Under the pieces are notes generated by a model, which was not told the origin of the DNA, searched no databases, and saw only the letters and a program-made list of their open reading frames with translations. From positions 1 to 64,000 of the forward strand of contig NZ_JBLRWZ010000001.1 in NCBI RefSeq assembly GCF_047920995.1: 64,000 nt of DNA, in the 5' to 3' direction. Each line of letters begins with the position of its first letter. Within the stretch, counting starts at the first letter, position 1. Both the position numbers and the translations under genes were made by a program. Shown here in pieces: positions 23,648 through 33,172 of the stretch. This DNA is from Aliidiomarina sp047920995. Lineage in GTDB: Bacteria; Pseudomonadota; Gammaproteobacteria; Enterobacterales; Alteromonadaceae.

Positions 23648-24667
23648 CTATTCCGGTTTCGTGAGGCCAAAGTGTTGGTAGGCATGTTGCGTGGCAATGC
23701 GCCCGCGCGGTGTGCGTTGCACAAAACCTTGTTGAATCAGGAAGGGTTCCAGCACATCTTCAATGGTATCTTTTTCTTCGCCAATAGCGGCAGCTAAGTT
23801 TTCTAATCCTACCGGGCCACCCATAAACTTCTCAATAATGGCTTTCAGCAATTTGCGATCCATATAATCGAATCCGGCTTTATCCACATCAATCATATCG
23901 AGTGCAGCGGCGGCAACATCTGCGGTAATCGGGCCACTTGATTTCACTTGTGCATAATCACGCACTCGGCGTAGTAATCGATTAGCAATCCGCGGTGTAC
24001 CGCGCGAACGGGTAGCTACTTCGAGCGCACCATTGCCTTCGAGTTGCATATCTAAAAAGCTGGCCGAACGCCCTACAATCGAAGTAAGTTCAGGAATACT
24101 GTAAAACTCCAAGCGTTGCACGATACCGAAACGATCGCGCAGTGGCGAAGTTAATGCGCCAGCACGAGTAGTAGCGCCTACCAGTGTAAAGGGTGGTAAA
24201 TCGAGTTTAATGGAACGTGCCGCCGGCCCCTCGCCAATCATCAGATCTAGCTGATAATCTTCCATGGCCGGATAGAGCACTTCTTCCACAACTGGGCTTA
24301 AACGATGAATCTCATCAATAAACAGAACATCATGAGGCTCGAGGTTCGTAAGCAGCGCAGCTAAATCACCCGCTTTTTCGAGTACAGGCCCTGAGGTGGT
24401 TTTAATTCCCACGCCCATTTCATTGGCAATAATATTGGCTAAGGTAGTTTTACCAAGGCCGGGTGGCCCAAAAATCAACACATGATCGAGCGCATCGCTG
24501 CGCCCGCGCGCGGCTTCAATATAAATACCAAGCTGCTCAACCACATGCTTTTGGCCAGTATAATCCGCAAGCCGTTTTGGCCGAATAGCGCGATCGATTA
24601 CCTCATCTTCGCCGGTGGCACTTGGCTGCACGGGGCGTTCTGGCATCATCGAATCGGCTTCTATCAT
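23648..24667 (-). CDS. ruvB: Holliday junction branch-migration ATPase RuvB
   Basis: RuvB is a 339-residue AAA+ hexameric motor that drives branch migration with RuvA. Walker A GPPGLGKTTLA (near residue 68), Walker B VLFIDEIHRL, sensor 1 GATTRAG and arginine-finger region SPLRDRFG are visible, followed by the winged-helix end (FLIQQGFVQRTPRGR). It is last of the aspS-ruvC-ruvA-ruvB run. Confidence 0.97.
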   Translation of the reverse strand: MIEADSMMPERPVQPSATGEDEVIDRAIRPKRLADYTGQKHVVEQLGIYIEAARGRSDALDHVLIFGPPGLGKTTLANIIANEMGVGIKTTSGPVLEKAGDLAALLTNLEPHDVLFIDEIHRLSPVVEEVLYPAMEDYQLDLMIGEGPAARSIKLDLPPFTLVGATTRAGALTSPLRDRFGIVQRLEFYSIPELTSIVGRSASFLDMQLEGNGALEVATRSRGTPRIANRLLRRVRDYAQVKSSGPITADVAAAALDMIDVDKAGFDYMDRKLLKAIIEKFMGGPVGLENLAAAIGEEKDTIEDVLEPFLIQQGFVQRTPRGRIATQHAYQHFGLTKPE

Positions 24668-24730
24668 GATTTCTACCTTGCTTAATTATTGTTCTCGTTG
24701 GGTGGCTCAGTTGCTATTGTTAGCGCCAGC

Positions 24731-25354
24731 TTACATCATTGCTTTTAATGCAGCACGAATCAGTTCTTCTGCACTCATACCATCCTGGCCAACTTTCTTC
24801 AGTACTTGCTGGGCTTGGCTATCTTTGTAGCCTAACCCTACCAAAGCACTCATCGCTTCACTGCGCGGGCTGTTTGCCGGCTCTGCGAACACCGGGTTCA
24901 TAGCTACACCTTTGCCATTCGGTAGGCCCGTGCTCATCTCTGCACCGCGGAAATCTTTTAAGCGATCGCGCATTTCCACTAATAGCCGCTCAGCGGTTTT
25001 CCTACCTACACCGGGAATTTTCACTAGGGTGCTTAAATCACCTTGCTGCACACTTTGCACAAAATGCTGAGCACTCATACCCGACATAATCGCCAGGGCC
25101 ATTTTTGGCCCCACGCCTTGTGCTTTAATTAATAAACGGAACAACGCGCGCTCATCAAGGCTATTAAACCCAAACAATAACTGCGCATCTTCCCGCACTA
25201 CAAAATGGGTAAACAAGGTAACTGGCTGGCCTACTTCGGGTAAATCGTAGTAGCAGCTCATGGGCACCTGCACTTCGTAACCTACCCCTTGCACATCAAT
25301 CAGCAGATCAGGCGCTAGTTTTGCAAGTAGAATTCCGTGTAATCGGCCAATCAT
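24731..25354 (-). CDS. ruvA: Holliday junction DNA-binding protein RuvA
   Basis: A 207-residue tetrameric Holliday-junction-binding protein. The N-terminal OB-fold (MIGRLHGILLAK, YEVQVP), two helix-hairpin-helix motifs (AQGVGPKMALAIMSG, IPGVGRKTAERLLVEM), and the C-terminal RuvB-binding domain III (EAMSALVGLGYKDSQAQQVL) are all recognisable. It follows ruvC by 9 bp; 63 bp separate it from ruvB. Confidence 0.97.
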   Translation of the reverse strand: MIGRLHGILLAKLAPDLLIDVQGVGYEVQVPMSCYYDLPEVGQPVTLFTHFVVREDAQLLFGFNSLDERALFRLLIKAQGVGPKMALAIMSGMSAQHFVQSVQQGDLSTLVKIPGVGRKTAERLLVEMRDRLKDFRGAEMSTGLPNGKGVAMNPVFAEPANSPRSEAMSALVGLGYKDSQAQQVLKKVGQDGMSAEELIRAALKAMM

Positions 25355-25363
25355 GTAGGTTCC

Positions 25364-25870
25364 CTATTTTCGCTTTACGAGCAGTTGATTGGTATGCAAA
25401 TGACAAATGGCTACTGCCAATGCATCCGCGGCATCAGCCTGCGGTATGCGCGGCAGCTTAAGCATATGCTTCACCATGTGCTGCACTTGTTCTTTCGCTG
25501 CGCCACCGGTGCCTACTACTGCTTGTTTAATAGCCCGCGCCGCATATTCATATACTGGCAGTTCACACAGCGCTGCTGCCACAATGGCCGCCCCTCGAGC
25601 TTGCCCTAACTTTAATGCCGAATCCGGGTTGCGCGATAGGAACACTTGTTCAATGGCAAACTCGGTAGGCTGAAATTGTTGCACTAACTCTTGTACACCA
25701 TCGTGAATCATTTTTAAGCGCGTGGCCAATGCAATATCAGTAGAACCACCCGCTCGGGCAAGTTTAATGCAGCCACTGCCCAAATAAGTAAGCTTACCTG
25801 CGTGCAATTGCACCACACCGTAGCCAGTTATGCGCGAGCCGGGGTCGATGCCAAGCACGATTCGGGTCAT
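25364..25870 (-). CDS. ruvC: Holliday junction resolvase RuvC
   Basis: A 168-residue crossover-junction endonuclease. Catalytic acidic residues are in VLGIDPGSRITGYGV (Asp8), FAIEQVFLSRNPDSALKLGQARG (the Glu after FAI), and PQADAADALAVAICH near the C-terminus. It follows aspS by 3 bp. Confidence 0.97.
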   Translation of the reverse strand: MTRIVLGIDPGSRITGYGVVQLHAGKLTYLGSGCIKLARAGGSTDIALATRLKMIHDGVQELVQQFQPTEFAIEQVFLSRNPDSALKLGQARGAAIVAAALCELPVYEYAARAIKQAVVGTGGAAKEQVQHMVKHMLKLPRIPQADAADALAVAICHLHTNQLLVKRK

Positions 25871-25873
25871 TGG

Positions 25874-27640
25874 TTATTGTTCTTCGTTCTTCACCGCCAA
25901 CGCCACGCCTAGTTCAGCAAGCGCAGCTGGATTTGCAAAGCCCGGTGCATCGGTAAGTGGGCACTGTGCGGTGGTGGTTTTCGGGAAGGCAATAACATCA
26001 CGAATGGAGCTTGCGCCTACCATCAACATTACTAAACGATCGAGGCCAAATGCCAAACCCGCATGCGGTGGCGCACCATACTTCAATGCTTCAAGCAGGA
26101 AGCCGAACTTCTCTTGCGCTTCCGCCTCATCGATTCCCAAAATACCGAATACCGCCTGTTGCATCGCGTTATCGTGAATACGCACCGAACCGCCACCTAC
26201 TTCACAGCCGTTCAACACCATATCGTACGCATTAGATAACGCTGCACCTGGGTTAGCTTTGAGCTCTTCCGCTGTAACGCCAATTGGCGCCGTAAACGGA
26301 TGGTGCAATGCGAAGTAACCTTCATCGGTTTCTTCAAACATTGGAAAATCAACTACCCATAACGGCTTCCAGCTATCTTCTAGCAAGCCAAAATCGGTGC
26401 CCAATTGCAAACGCAGCGCACCTAATGCTTCGGTAACTACGGTATTGCTATCGGCACCAAACAACAAGATATCGCCATCTGCGGCATCAACCCGCGCGAG
26501 CAACTCATTTACCACGGCTTCGGGGAAGAACTTCAGTACCGGAGATTGCAGCCCTTCTAGGCCTTTTGCGCGCTCATTTACTTTCATCCATGCCAAGCCT
26601 TTGGCGCCATAAATACCCACAAAATTGGTGTACTCATCAATTTGTTTACGGCTTAAGCTCGCACCACCTGGCACTTTAATTACGGCTACGCGGCCCTTGG
26701 CATCATTGGCAGGCCCTGAGAATACTTTGAATTCAATATCCTTTACCAAATCCGCTATATCCACCAGCTCAAGTGGGTTACGTAAATCCGGCTTATCACT
26801 GCCGTAGCGGCGCATTGCTTCGCTATACGGCATGATTGGGAAATCGCCTAAATCAACGCTGAGCATTTCGGTAAATAATTTGCGTACCATATCTTCGGTA
26901 AGCGCTCGCACTTGCTCTGCACTCATGAAGGTGGTTTCAATATCGATCTGAGTAAATTCTGGTTGCCGATCAGCACGTAAATCTTCATCGCGGAAACATT
27001 TCACGATTTGATAATAGCGATCGAAGCCCGACATCATCAGCAACTGCTTAAAAAGCTGCGGTGATTGCGGCAACGCAAAAAACTTCCCTTTATGAGTGCG
27101 GCTTGGTACTAAATAATCTCGCGCACCTTCTGGTGTAGCCCGCGTTAGCATTGGGGTTTCGATATCCAAGAACCCTTCGCTATCCATGTACCGGCGAACG
27201 GCACTTGCTACGCGCGCGCGGAACTGAATTTTTTCATTCATATCGGGGCGGCGTAAATCAAGATAACGATAACGCAAGCGCTGTTCTTCACTTACTTGCT
27301 GATTGTAATCGATTGGCAAGGGTGCGGAGCGGTTCAAGATTTTCACATCCTGCGCCAACAACTCTACTTTACCCGTAGCCATGCGCTCGTTGATTTGCCC
27401 TTCTGGGCGGGCCCGCACTTCACCGGTAATTTGTACACAAAATTCCTGCCGTAACTTGTTTGCTTCCGCAAACATATCCGCCAAATCTGGATCAAAAACC
27501 ACTTGCAGCAAGCCAGTGCGATCGCGCACATCGGCAAAAATCAAACCGCCTAAATCGCGGCGTTTGTGAATCCAACCGGCTACGGTTACTTGATTTTTGA
27601 GTTCGTGTTCGTTTACCTGCTCACAATAATGACTGCGCAT
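25874..27640 (-). CDS. aspS: Aspartyl-tRNA synthetase
   Basis: A 588-residue class IIb synthetase of the bacterial type. It has an N-terminal OB anticodon-binding domain (VTVAGWIHKRRDLGGLIFADVRD in parts: VAGWIHKRRDLGG, IFADVRDRTG), the class II motifs (motif 2 FRDEDLRADRQPEFTQID, motif 3 GLAFGLDRLVML), the bacterial GAD insertion domain, and ETPMLTRATPEGARDYLVP. It attaches Asp to tRNA-Asp. It heads the ruvCAB cluster; the frequently intervening yebC is absent. Confidence 0.97.
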   Translation of the reverse strand: MRSHYCEQVNEHELKNQVTVAGWIHKRRDLGGLIFADVRDRTGLLQVVFDPDLADMFAEANKLRQEFCVQITGEVRARPEGQINERMATGKVELLAQDVKILNRSAPLPIDYNQQVSEEQRLRYRYLDLRRPDMNEKIQFRARVASAVRRYMDSEGFLDIETPMLTRATPEGARDYLVPSRTHKGKFFALPQSPQLFKQLLMMSGFDRYYQIVKCFRDEDLRADRQPEFTQIDIETTFMSAEQVRALTEDMVRKLFTEMLSVDLGDFPIMPYSEAMRRYGSDKPDLRNPLELVDIADLVKDIEFKVFSGPANDAKGRVAVIKVPGGASLSRKQIDEYTNFVGIYGAKGLAWMKVNERAKGLEGLQSPVLKFFPEAVVNELLARVDAADGDILLFGADSNTVVTEALGALRLQLGTDFGLLEDSWKPLWVVDFPMFEETDEGYFALHHPFTAPIGVTAEELKANPGAALSNAYDMVLNGCEVGGGSVRIHDNAMQQAVFGILGIDEAEAQEKFGFLLEALKYGAPPHAGLAFGLDRLVMLMVGASSIRDVIAFPKTTTAQCPLTDAPGFANPAALAELGVALAVKNEEQ

Positions 27641-27717
27641 GCTGTTCTGCTTCCGTTTTGGGCGAAATGAATAATTCGAAATAAGGTGTTTAACTAACCG
27701 CTAAGTATAAAGGAGAG

Positions 27718-27739
27718 CAGCGGGTAAAGTCACCCGCTG
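27718..27739 (-). terminator. Hairpin downstream of the diguanylate cyclase start of gap (aspS upstream region)
   Basis: CAGCGGGT-AAAGTC-ACCCGCTG forms a stable hairpin between the diguanylate cyclase stop and the aspS start. Its minus-strand side lacks a strong T-tract (CTCTCCTTTAT), so it is at most a weak terminator for the upstream cyclase gene. Confidence 0.35.
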
Positions 27740-27760
27740 TAGTTAGAAACGCGCAGATGT

Positions 27761-29767
27761 TTATGCCTTGGCAACTGGCTTTGCCACAATCACACCTTGT
27801 TTCCCTGATTCTTTTACCGCATACATCGCCTCATCAGCCGCAATGAGCAGTTGCTCATAGCTCTGCCCATGATCTGGATATACTGCCACGCCAATACTGG
27901 CGCCTATTTTCGCTTCGCCCACCGCTAACCGGAACGGCATAGTGAGGCGTTGTAGCACTTTATCTGCTACCGCTTTGGCTTGCTCAACCGTATTAATTTG
28001 CGTGAGCAAAATTACAAATTCATCACCACCATAGCGCGCCACCATATCGGTTTTGCGCACTGCCCGCTGAATGCGCTGGGCTACTGCAATTAGCAGCTCA
28101 TCACCGGCATCGTGCCCTTCTGTGTCGTTTACTGCTTTAAAACCATCGAGGTCAATAAAGATTAACGCACACTTGCGCTTATTCTCGGCGTGCAAGATGA
28201 GTGCTAACTCACCTTTTTCTATCATATGGGTACGATTTGGCAATCCTGTGAGCTGATCATGGTAGGCTCTATGGCGCATTTCTGCTTCACGCAACTTGCG
28301 CCGTTGAATATCGCGGCGTAAATGCGTTAACCACGCCAGAAATCCAGCCAAAATGATTAATACAGCAATGATGCTGCGCACAGCCCAGCGTTGCACCGCG
28401 TCTCTATCGAGGCCATCGGTGAGCTGTTCTGGCTCAAACCAAGCTTCCTGTACTTGCGCGATTTCATTATCGCTGGTGAGTAAGATAGCGCGATCTAAAA
28501 TAGGTACGAGCTCCTGCCAATCGTTGCGCACGCCAATACTCACCCTATCGCCCGGTAATGCTCGTAAAATATGCACCGCGGTGCCTGATAACGCTTGCTG
28601 CCGCACTCGATTCATAAGCAGCGGTAAACTATCCAAATAGGCATCAGCTCGCCCTTCTAGCACCGCATTAATTCCATCCTCTGGTGTGGCTACTGATAAC
28701 ACCCTAAGTTCGGGTACCGCCATTGCGTCTGCAAATATGCTGTAACTTTCCACAATAGCAATGGTGGCATCGCTTACGCTAGCCAAATCAGTACCGCGCA
28801 CCGGGTTCTGCGATAGGCTCATCAGCGCCCAATCCACACTAAAATAGGGCACTGTGAATGCGGCAAACTGCAACCTCTCTGATGTAGGTGTCATAAAGCT
28901 CAGGGCATCAATATCACGGCTCTCAAGCGCTGCAATACAAGTACGCCAACTGCCGCAATCATGCCACGTGATGGGTAAACTCAGGCGTTCTGCCAGCAAG
29001 GCAAGAACGTCTGCATCAAAACCACGAATCTGCCCACTATCATCCCGATCTAAAATCGGCGCAGAATCGTCTGGCACGCCAATCCGCATCGTGCCCAACG
29101 CATAGATGGTTAATAGTTCCTGCGGGCGTAACGACATTCGTTGCGCGTTAGCATGAAAATAAGTATCCAGTGATTGCTCGCTAATGAATATACTTGCTGG
29201 CATGGTTGCACTTAAAGTAAGTACTTGCGCATCGTTTTGTGCATGCGCTTCCGCTTGTTCAGTATTGCACCACCATACCGAGAGCTGGCCGCGAGCAATA
29301 GCATCCTGCAAATCAATACGAATTAAGCCCTGCTCGGCAGAAAATAAGCGAAAGGTGAGCTGCGGAAATACACTTTCCAAGCGAAAGCGCAACGAATTAT
29401 CGGTAACCCCAATCACAAAGCCGGGCAATTGATGCTCGCTTAGTGCTGCTGTATTTTCATGAACGCACAGCTGCACTAGCTCGGAATCTTGCGGTGCATC
29501 TGATATGCCTTTGTGGGGAAAGGGCTGGATATTTACTTGCGCGTGAACGGTGTGAGCAGATATCGGCATAAGTATGAAGATTACCAACAACATGCTAAAG
29601 AATAGACGCAAGAGTGCGGTATTGCCTTGCTGCACCAGATGAAGCTTAGGCGGCCGCAAGTGAATGAAATGCAGCCCACACCAAAGCGGCTTCACCCAAT
29701 TCTTGCGTAAAAGCCATGTACGGAAACTCCTTGTACGCGAAATATGCCGAATTATGGTTGCATTCAT
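27761..29767 (-). CDS. Membrane diguanylate cyclase with periplasmic solute-binding-type sensor
   Basis: A protein of about 668 residues. An N-terminal trans-membrane/signal segment (LLRLFFSMLLVIFILM) is followed by a periplasmic region whose second part (about 205-440) is a family-3 solute-binding-protein domain (MRIGVPDDSAPILDRDDSG, IRGFDADVLALLAERL, ALESRDIDALSF). Then come a second helix (SIIAVLIILAGFLAWL, about 455-475) and a cytoplasmic GGDEF domain. The active site GGDEF is intact near residue 580, and an RKTD inhibitory I-site sits five residues before it. It therefore probably makes cyclic-di-GMP in response to an amino-acid-like ligand. The start is uncertain: ATG 29767 is used, but a TTG at 29782 is closer to an AGGA. 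Confidence 0.82.
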   Translation of the reverse strand: MNATIIRHISRTRSFRTWLLRKNWVKPLWCGLHFIHLRPPKLHLVQQGNTALLRLFFSMLLVIFILMPISAHTVHAQVNIQPFPHKGISDAPQDSELVQLCVHENTAALSEHQLPGFVIGVTDNSLRFRLESVFPQLTFRLFSAEQGLIRIDLQDAIARGQLSVWWCNTEQAEAHAQNDAQVLTLSATMPASIFISEQSLDTYFHANAQRMSLRPQELLTIYALGTMRIGVPDDSAPILDRDDSGQIRGFDADVLALLAERLSLPITWHDCGSWRTCIAALESRDIDALSFMTPTSERLQFAAFTVPYFSVDWALMSLSQNPVRGTDLASVSDATIAIVESYSIFADAMAVPELRVLSVATPEDGINAVLEGRADAYLDSLPLLMNRVRQQALSGTAVHILRALPGDRVSIGVRNDWQELVPILDRAILLTSDNEIAQVQEAWFEPEQLTDGLDRDAVQRWAVRSIIAVLIILAGFLAWLTHLRRDIQRRKLREAEMRHRAYHDQLTGLPNRTHMIEKGELALILHAENKRKCALIFIDLDGFKAVNDTEGHDAGDELLIAVAQRIQRAVRKTDMVARYGGDEFVILLTQINTVEQAKAVADKVLQRLTMPFRLAVGEAKIGASIGVAVYPDHGQSYEQLLIAADEAMYAVKESGKQGVIVAKPVAKA

Positions 29768-29854
29768 TTGTTTCAGGTACAATTCCTGTTATTAAAATTT
29801 GTCTGCTTACTTAGTTTAGCGCTTTTATTCTTGATTTCACTAAAGAAACTGTAA

Positions 29855-30619
29855 ATGAAACCAAACCAACCGATACAACGCGATTCTGTATACGCTCAGC
29901 CACTGAGTAAAGTGAGCGATTTTGCCTTCGATGCAAAAGTTGCCGCTGTATTTCCGGATATGATTAGCCGCTCCATTCCGGGCTATGCCACCATTGTGGA
30001 TACCATTGGCCGATTAGCTAACCGCTTCGTGCAACCGCACACCGTTGTTTATGATTTGGGCTGCTCCTTAGGCGCCGCCAGCCTCTCAATTAAACAGCAC
30101 TGCCAAGCTGAAGGTGTTGAGATTCTCGCGGTAGATAATTCACCTGCCATGGTGGAGCGTTGCCAAGGTTATGTGGAAGCGTATCGGGGCAACATTCCAG
30201 TGCATGTAAGTTGTGCCGATATAGCTGAGCTTAGCATGCAACCTTGTTCAATGGTGGTATTAAACTTTACTCTGCAATTTGTAGCACCGGAATTGCGCCA
30301 AGCTATTATTGATAAAATTTACGCTGCCTTGCTGCCTGGCGGCGTGCTGGTGCTTTCGGAGAAAGTTACCCATGAAGATCCTGTGGCAGATGCGCTACTT
30401 ATCGATTTATATCACGAATTTAAGCGCAACAATGGTTACAGCGATTTGGAAATTAGCCAAAAGCGCGCTGCATTAGAGAATGTAATGCGCCTCAACACAC
30501 CAGAACAACATATTGCGCGGCTGCAACAAGCTGGCTTTAGCAGTATTCAAGAATGGTTTCGCTGCTTTAACTTCACCTCGTGGATTGCCATCAAAAACGC
30601 GCCTGAGGCAGCAGAATGA
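29855..30619 (+). CDS. cmoA: Carboxy-S-adenosyl-L-methionine synthase
   Basis: CmoA, 254 residues, converts SAM and prephenate to carboxy-SAM for wobble-uridine (cmo5U34) tRNA modification. It shows the SAM-binding block VVYDLGCSLGAASLSI, AVDNSPAMVERCQGY, and the CmoA-typical MVVLNFTLQFV and ALLPGGVLVLSEK. The stop overlaps cmoB by 4 bp. Confidence 0.95.
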   Translation: MKPNQPIQRDSVYAQPLSKVSDFAFDAKVAAVFPDMISRSIPGYATIVDTIGRLANRFVQPHTVVYDLGCSLGAASLSIKQHCQAEGVEILAVDNSPAMVERCQGYVEAYRGNIPVHVSCADIAELSMQPCSMVVLNFTLQFVAPELRQAIIDKIYAALLPGGVLVLSEKVTHEDPVADALLIDLYHEFKRNNGYSDLEISQKRAALENVMRLNTPEQHIARLQQAGFSSIQEWFRCFNFTSWIAIKNAPEAAE

Positions 30620-31617
30620 AAAACAATATGCAAACCAGTGAATACAACGCTTTCTATGCCCGGTTAACAGCAACGCCGTTAGCCCATTGGCTAGAAACTC
30701 TACCTGCAGCGATTCGCGAATGGCAGCAGCATAACCAGCATGGCGATTTTAAAAAATGGCAACGGGTAATTCAGCAACTACCGGCGCTTACCGCACAGCA
30801 TGTGGATTTGGCCAGCCAAGTGCAAATTGGTGCTGCTAGTGAAGCACAAGCCACCGATATTGCACGTATGCAAGGCTTACTAAAACAACTGATGCCATGG
30901 CGGAAAGGGCCATTTGATTTATTCGGTTTACACATCGATACCGAGTGGCGTTCCGATTGGAAATGGGATCGCGTAGCGCCTCATTTAAGTGATTTAACTG
31001 GCCGCTCGGTATTGGATATTGGCTGTGGTAGTGGTTATCATTTGTGGCGTATGTTGGGCGCAGGTGCGGATTTAGCGGTAGGTATTGACCCCGGCCAACT
31101 GTTCGTAAGCCAATTTCGAGCTGTGCGCCGATTTGTTCCAGAACACCTAGCTCGGAATATTGAGTTGTTGCCCCTTGGTATCGAGCAAATGCCCAAGTTG
31201 GCTGCCTTTGATACGGTATTTAGCATGGGGGTGCTCTACCACCGCCGCTCGCCGATTGATTTTCTGCAACAGTGTATAGATCAGTTGCGCCCAGGTGGTG
31301 AACTGGTATTGGAAACACTGGTAGTGGATGGCGATATTAATACGGTGTTGGTGCCCGGCGAACGCTATGCACAAATGCCAAATGTATGGTTTATTCCATC
31401 GTCGGCAGCGCTGGTGCATTGGTTGCAGCGGTTAGGCCTAGAAAATGTGCGCGTTGTGGATGAGTGCGTTACTACACTCGATGAACAGCGCCGCAGCGAA
31501 TGGATGGAAAACCAATCACTGGCAGATTTCCTGAATCCCGATGATCGCAGCCAAACCGTGGAAGGCTATCCGGCTCCGAAGCGCGCTGTGCTTATTGGTA
31601 ATACGAAAGGTGGTTAG
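30616..31617 (+). CDS. cmoB: tRNA U34 carboxymethyltransferase
   Basis: CmoB, 333 residues, transfers the carboxymethyl group from carboxy-SAM to 5-hydroxyuridine at tRNA position 34. Visible features are WRKGPFDLFGLHIDTEWRSDWKW (in parts: RKGPFDLFG, IDTEWRSDWKWDR), SAM motif VLDIGCGSGYHLWRM, GIDP, and FSMGVLYHRRSPIDFL. ATGA overlap with cmoA fixes the start. A hairpin AGCGCAC / GTGCGCT (31616-31637) follows the stop without a T-tract. Confidence 0.95.
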   Translation: MKNNMQTSEYNAFYARLTATPLAHWLETLPAAIREWQQHNQHGDFKKWQRVIQQLPALTAQHVDLASQVQIGAASEAQATDIARMQGLLKQLMPWRKGPFDLFGLHIDTEWRSDWKWDRVAPHLSDLTGRSVLDIGCGSGYHLWRMLGAGADLAVGIDPGQLFVSQFRAVRRFVPEHLARNIELLPLGIEQMPKLAAFDTVFSMGVLYHRRSPIDFLQQCIDQLRPGGELVLETLVVDGDINTVLVPGERYAQMPNVWFIPSSAALVHWLQRLGLENVRVVDECVTTLDEQRRSEWMENQSLADFLNPDDRSQTVEGYPAPKRAVLIGNTKGG

Positions 31618-31687
31618 CGCACCCTTTGTTGTGCGCTGCTAGCGAAGGCCTGCGGTATTAACGAGCCCCGGTATTAACGAAAGGTGC

Positions 31688-32083
31688 TTAGCTATCGTTA
31701 CCACCGCCAGAGCCATGGTTTCCCGAGCTCTGATTCTCTGAGCTCTCATTCTCACTGCCTGGTTCGTTCGCCGCGTAAGATTTACTGCGTTCGTATTCCT
31801 GTACCGCTTGCGGAATATATGGCACAGCAAGCGTTAAGGTTATTGGCTGCAATACCAATGGATACAATAAACCTAGCGCAAAAATAGCAACAATTTTCCA
31901 TGCCACTCCGGGCACTGATAACACACTCCAGAATAGAGCGATGAGCAATAGTACTTTTAAGGTGTTTGAAAATGCTTTGCGGGCAAATGGCATGTTACTT
32001 GCCGCATTAGAAACGATTTGCGCGCGCTCAAAAATAGAGTAGTTGCGAAGAGCAGGTACACTGCGCGGAGAAAAGTAAATCAT
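31688..32083 (-). CDS. Small two-helix membrane protein of unknown function
   Basis: A 131-residue protein. The N-terminus MIYFSPRSVPALRNYSIFER is followed by two hydrophobic segments (about 42-58 and 64-88) and a Ser/Asn/Gly/Glu-rich tail of about 30 residues (SSGNHGSGGGNDS at the end). It resembles small Alteromonadales proteins starting MIYFS (possibly DUF6170), but I cannot confirm the family. It converges with cmoB and is divergent from galU. No function is assigned. Confidence 0.6.
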   Translation of the reverse strand: MIYFSPRSVPALRNYSIFERAQIVSNAASNMPFARKAFSNTLKVLLLIALFWSVLSVPGVAWKIVAIFALGLLYPLVLQPITLTLAVPYIPQAVQEYERSKSYAANEPGSENESSENQSSGNHGSGGGNDS

Positions 32084-32269
32084 GCGAAAGCTCCTTAAAC
32101 TGGCATCATGTTATATGCTAAGTGTAACACAGGAAACGCATTCTGTTTGCCGCCAAGCTGTTGTACACTGTAGGAATTAAGCGAGCTATTTAACGTTTCA
32201 TAGCTCTGTAGTGTATTTTTTTAATATATTTTTTATTCTATAGTTCACCCGATTGGAAAAGGACCTCGC

Positions 32270-33172
32270 ATGAAAAAATCAGGCCAAACTGTTAGCAAAG
32301 TTATTATTCCCGTTGCCGGCCTGGGTACGCGGATGCTACCAGCCACTAAAGCAATTCCTAAGGAAATGCTACCACTCGTAGATAAGCCACTTATTCAATA
32401 TATCGTGAATGAGTGCGCCGCTGCTGGCCTTACGGAAATTATTTTAGTAACGCATTCCAGCAAAAACTCAATTGAAAACCACTTTGATACCAGCTTTGAG
32501 CTTGAATCTATTCTTGAAAAGCGGGTAAAACGGCAATTGCTCGACGAAGTGCAAGCGATTTGCCCACGTGGCGTAACCATTATGCACGTGCGTCAAGGTG
32601 CCGCGAAAGGCCTGGGCCACGCTGTGTTATGCGCTAAATCATTAGTAGGTGATGCGCCATTTGCAGTAATTCTGCCTGATGTATTGATAGACGACGCGAG
32701 CTACGATAGCAAAACCGAAAACATGGCCGAAATGATTGCCAACTTCAATGATACTGGTGCTAGCCAAGTAATGGTGGAGAAGGTACCGCGGGAAAAAGTA
32801 GACCAGTACGGTGTTGCAGATATCGGGGGTGTAGATATCGAGCCGCGCCAGCAAGCACCTATTAAGGCGTTGGTAGAGAAGCCACCGGTAGATGATGCCC
32901 CTTCCGATTTAGCCGTGGTAGGCCGCTATGTATTCTCGAAGAGCCTGTGGCCATTATTGCAGCGCACTCCTGCAGGTGCTGGTAATGAAATTCAGCTCAC
33001 CGATGCGATTGCCATGCTGTTAGAGCAGGAAAGTGTGCATGCATATTACATGCAGGGCTTAAGCCATGATTGCGGTAACAAGATGGGTTATCTGCAAACC
33101 TTTGTTACCTATGCAAAACGCCACCCAGAGTTGGGTGCAGAGTTTAGTGCGTGGCTTACCGCGCAAAAATAA
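32270..33172 (+). CDS. galU: UTP-glucose-1-phosphate uridylyltransferase
   Basis: GalU, 300 residues, makes UDP-glucose from UTP and glucose-1-phosphate for glycan synthesis. Features are VIPVAGLGTRMLPATKAIPKEMLP (nucleotide-binding GLGTRMLPATK), KPLIQYIVNE, RQGAAKGLGHAVL, VILPDV and ALVEKPP. A good AAAAGGA site precedes ATG 32270. Its stop is immediately followed by the stop of the convergent RssB-like gene; its probable terminator lies inside that gene. Confidence 0.95.
   Translation: MKKSGQTVSKVIIPVAGLGTRMLPATKAIPKEMLPLVDKPLIQYIVNECAAAGLTEIILVTHSSKNSIENHFDTSFELESILEKRVKRQLLDEVQAICPRGVTIMHVRQGAAKGLGHAVLCAKSLVGDAPFAVILPDVLIDDASYDSKTENMAEMIANFNDTGASQVMVEKVPREKVDQYGVADIGGVDIEPRQQAPIKALVEKPPVDDAPSDLAVVGRYVFSKSLWPLLQRTPAGAGNEIQLTDAIAMLLEQESVHAYYMQGLSHDCGNKMGYLQTFVTYAKRHPELGAEFSAWLTAQK

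Noticed and set aside
23567..23797. 76-codon plus-strand frame covering the small-RNA terminator and ruvB end.
   Set aside because: It would run through the terminator hairpin and antisense to ruvB, has no ribosome site, and its product is unlike known proteins.
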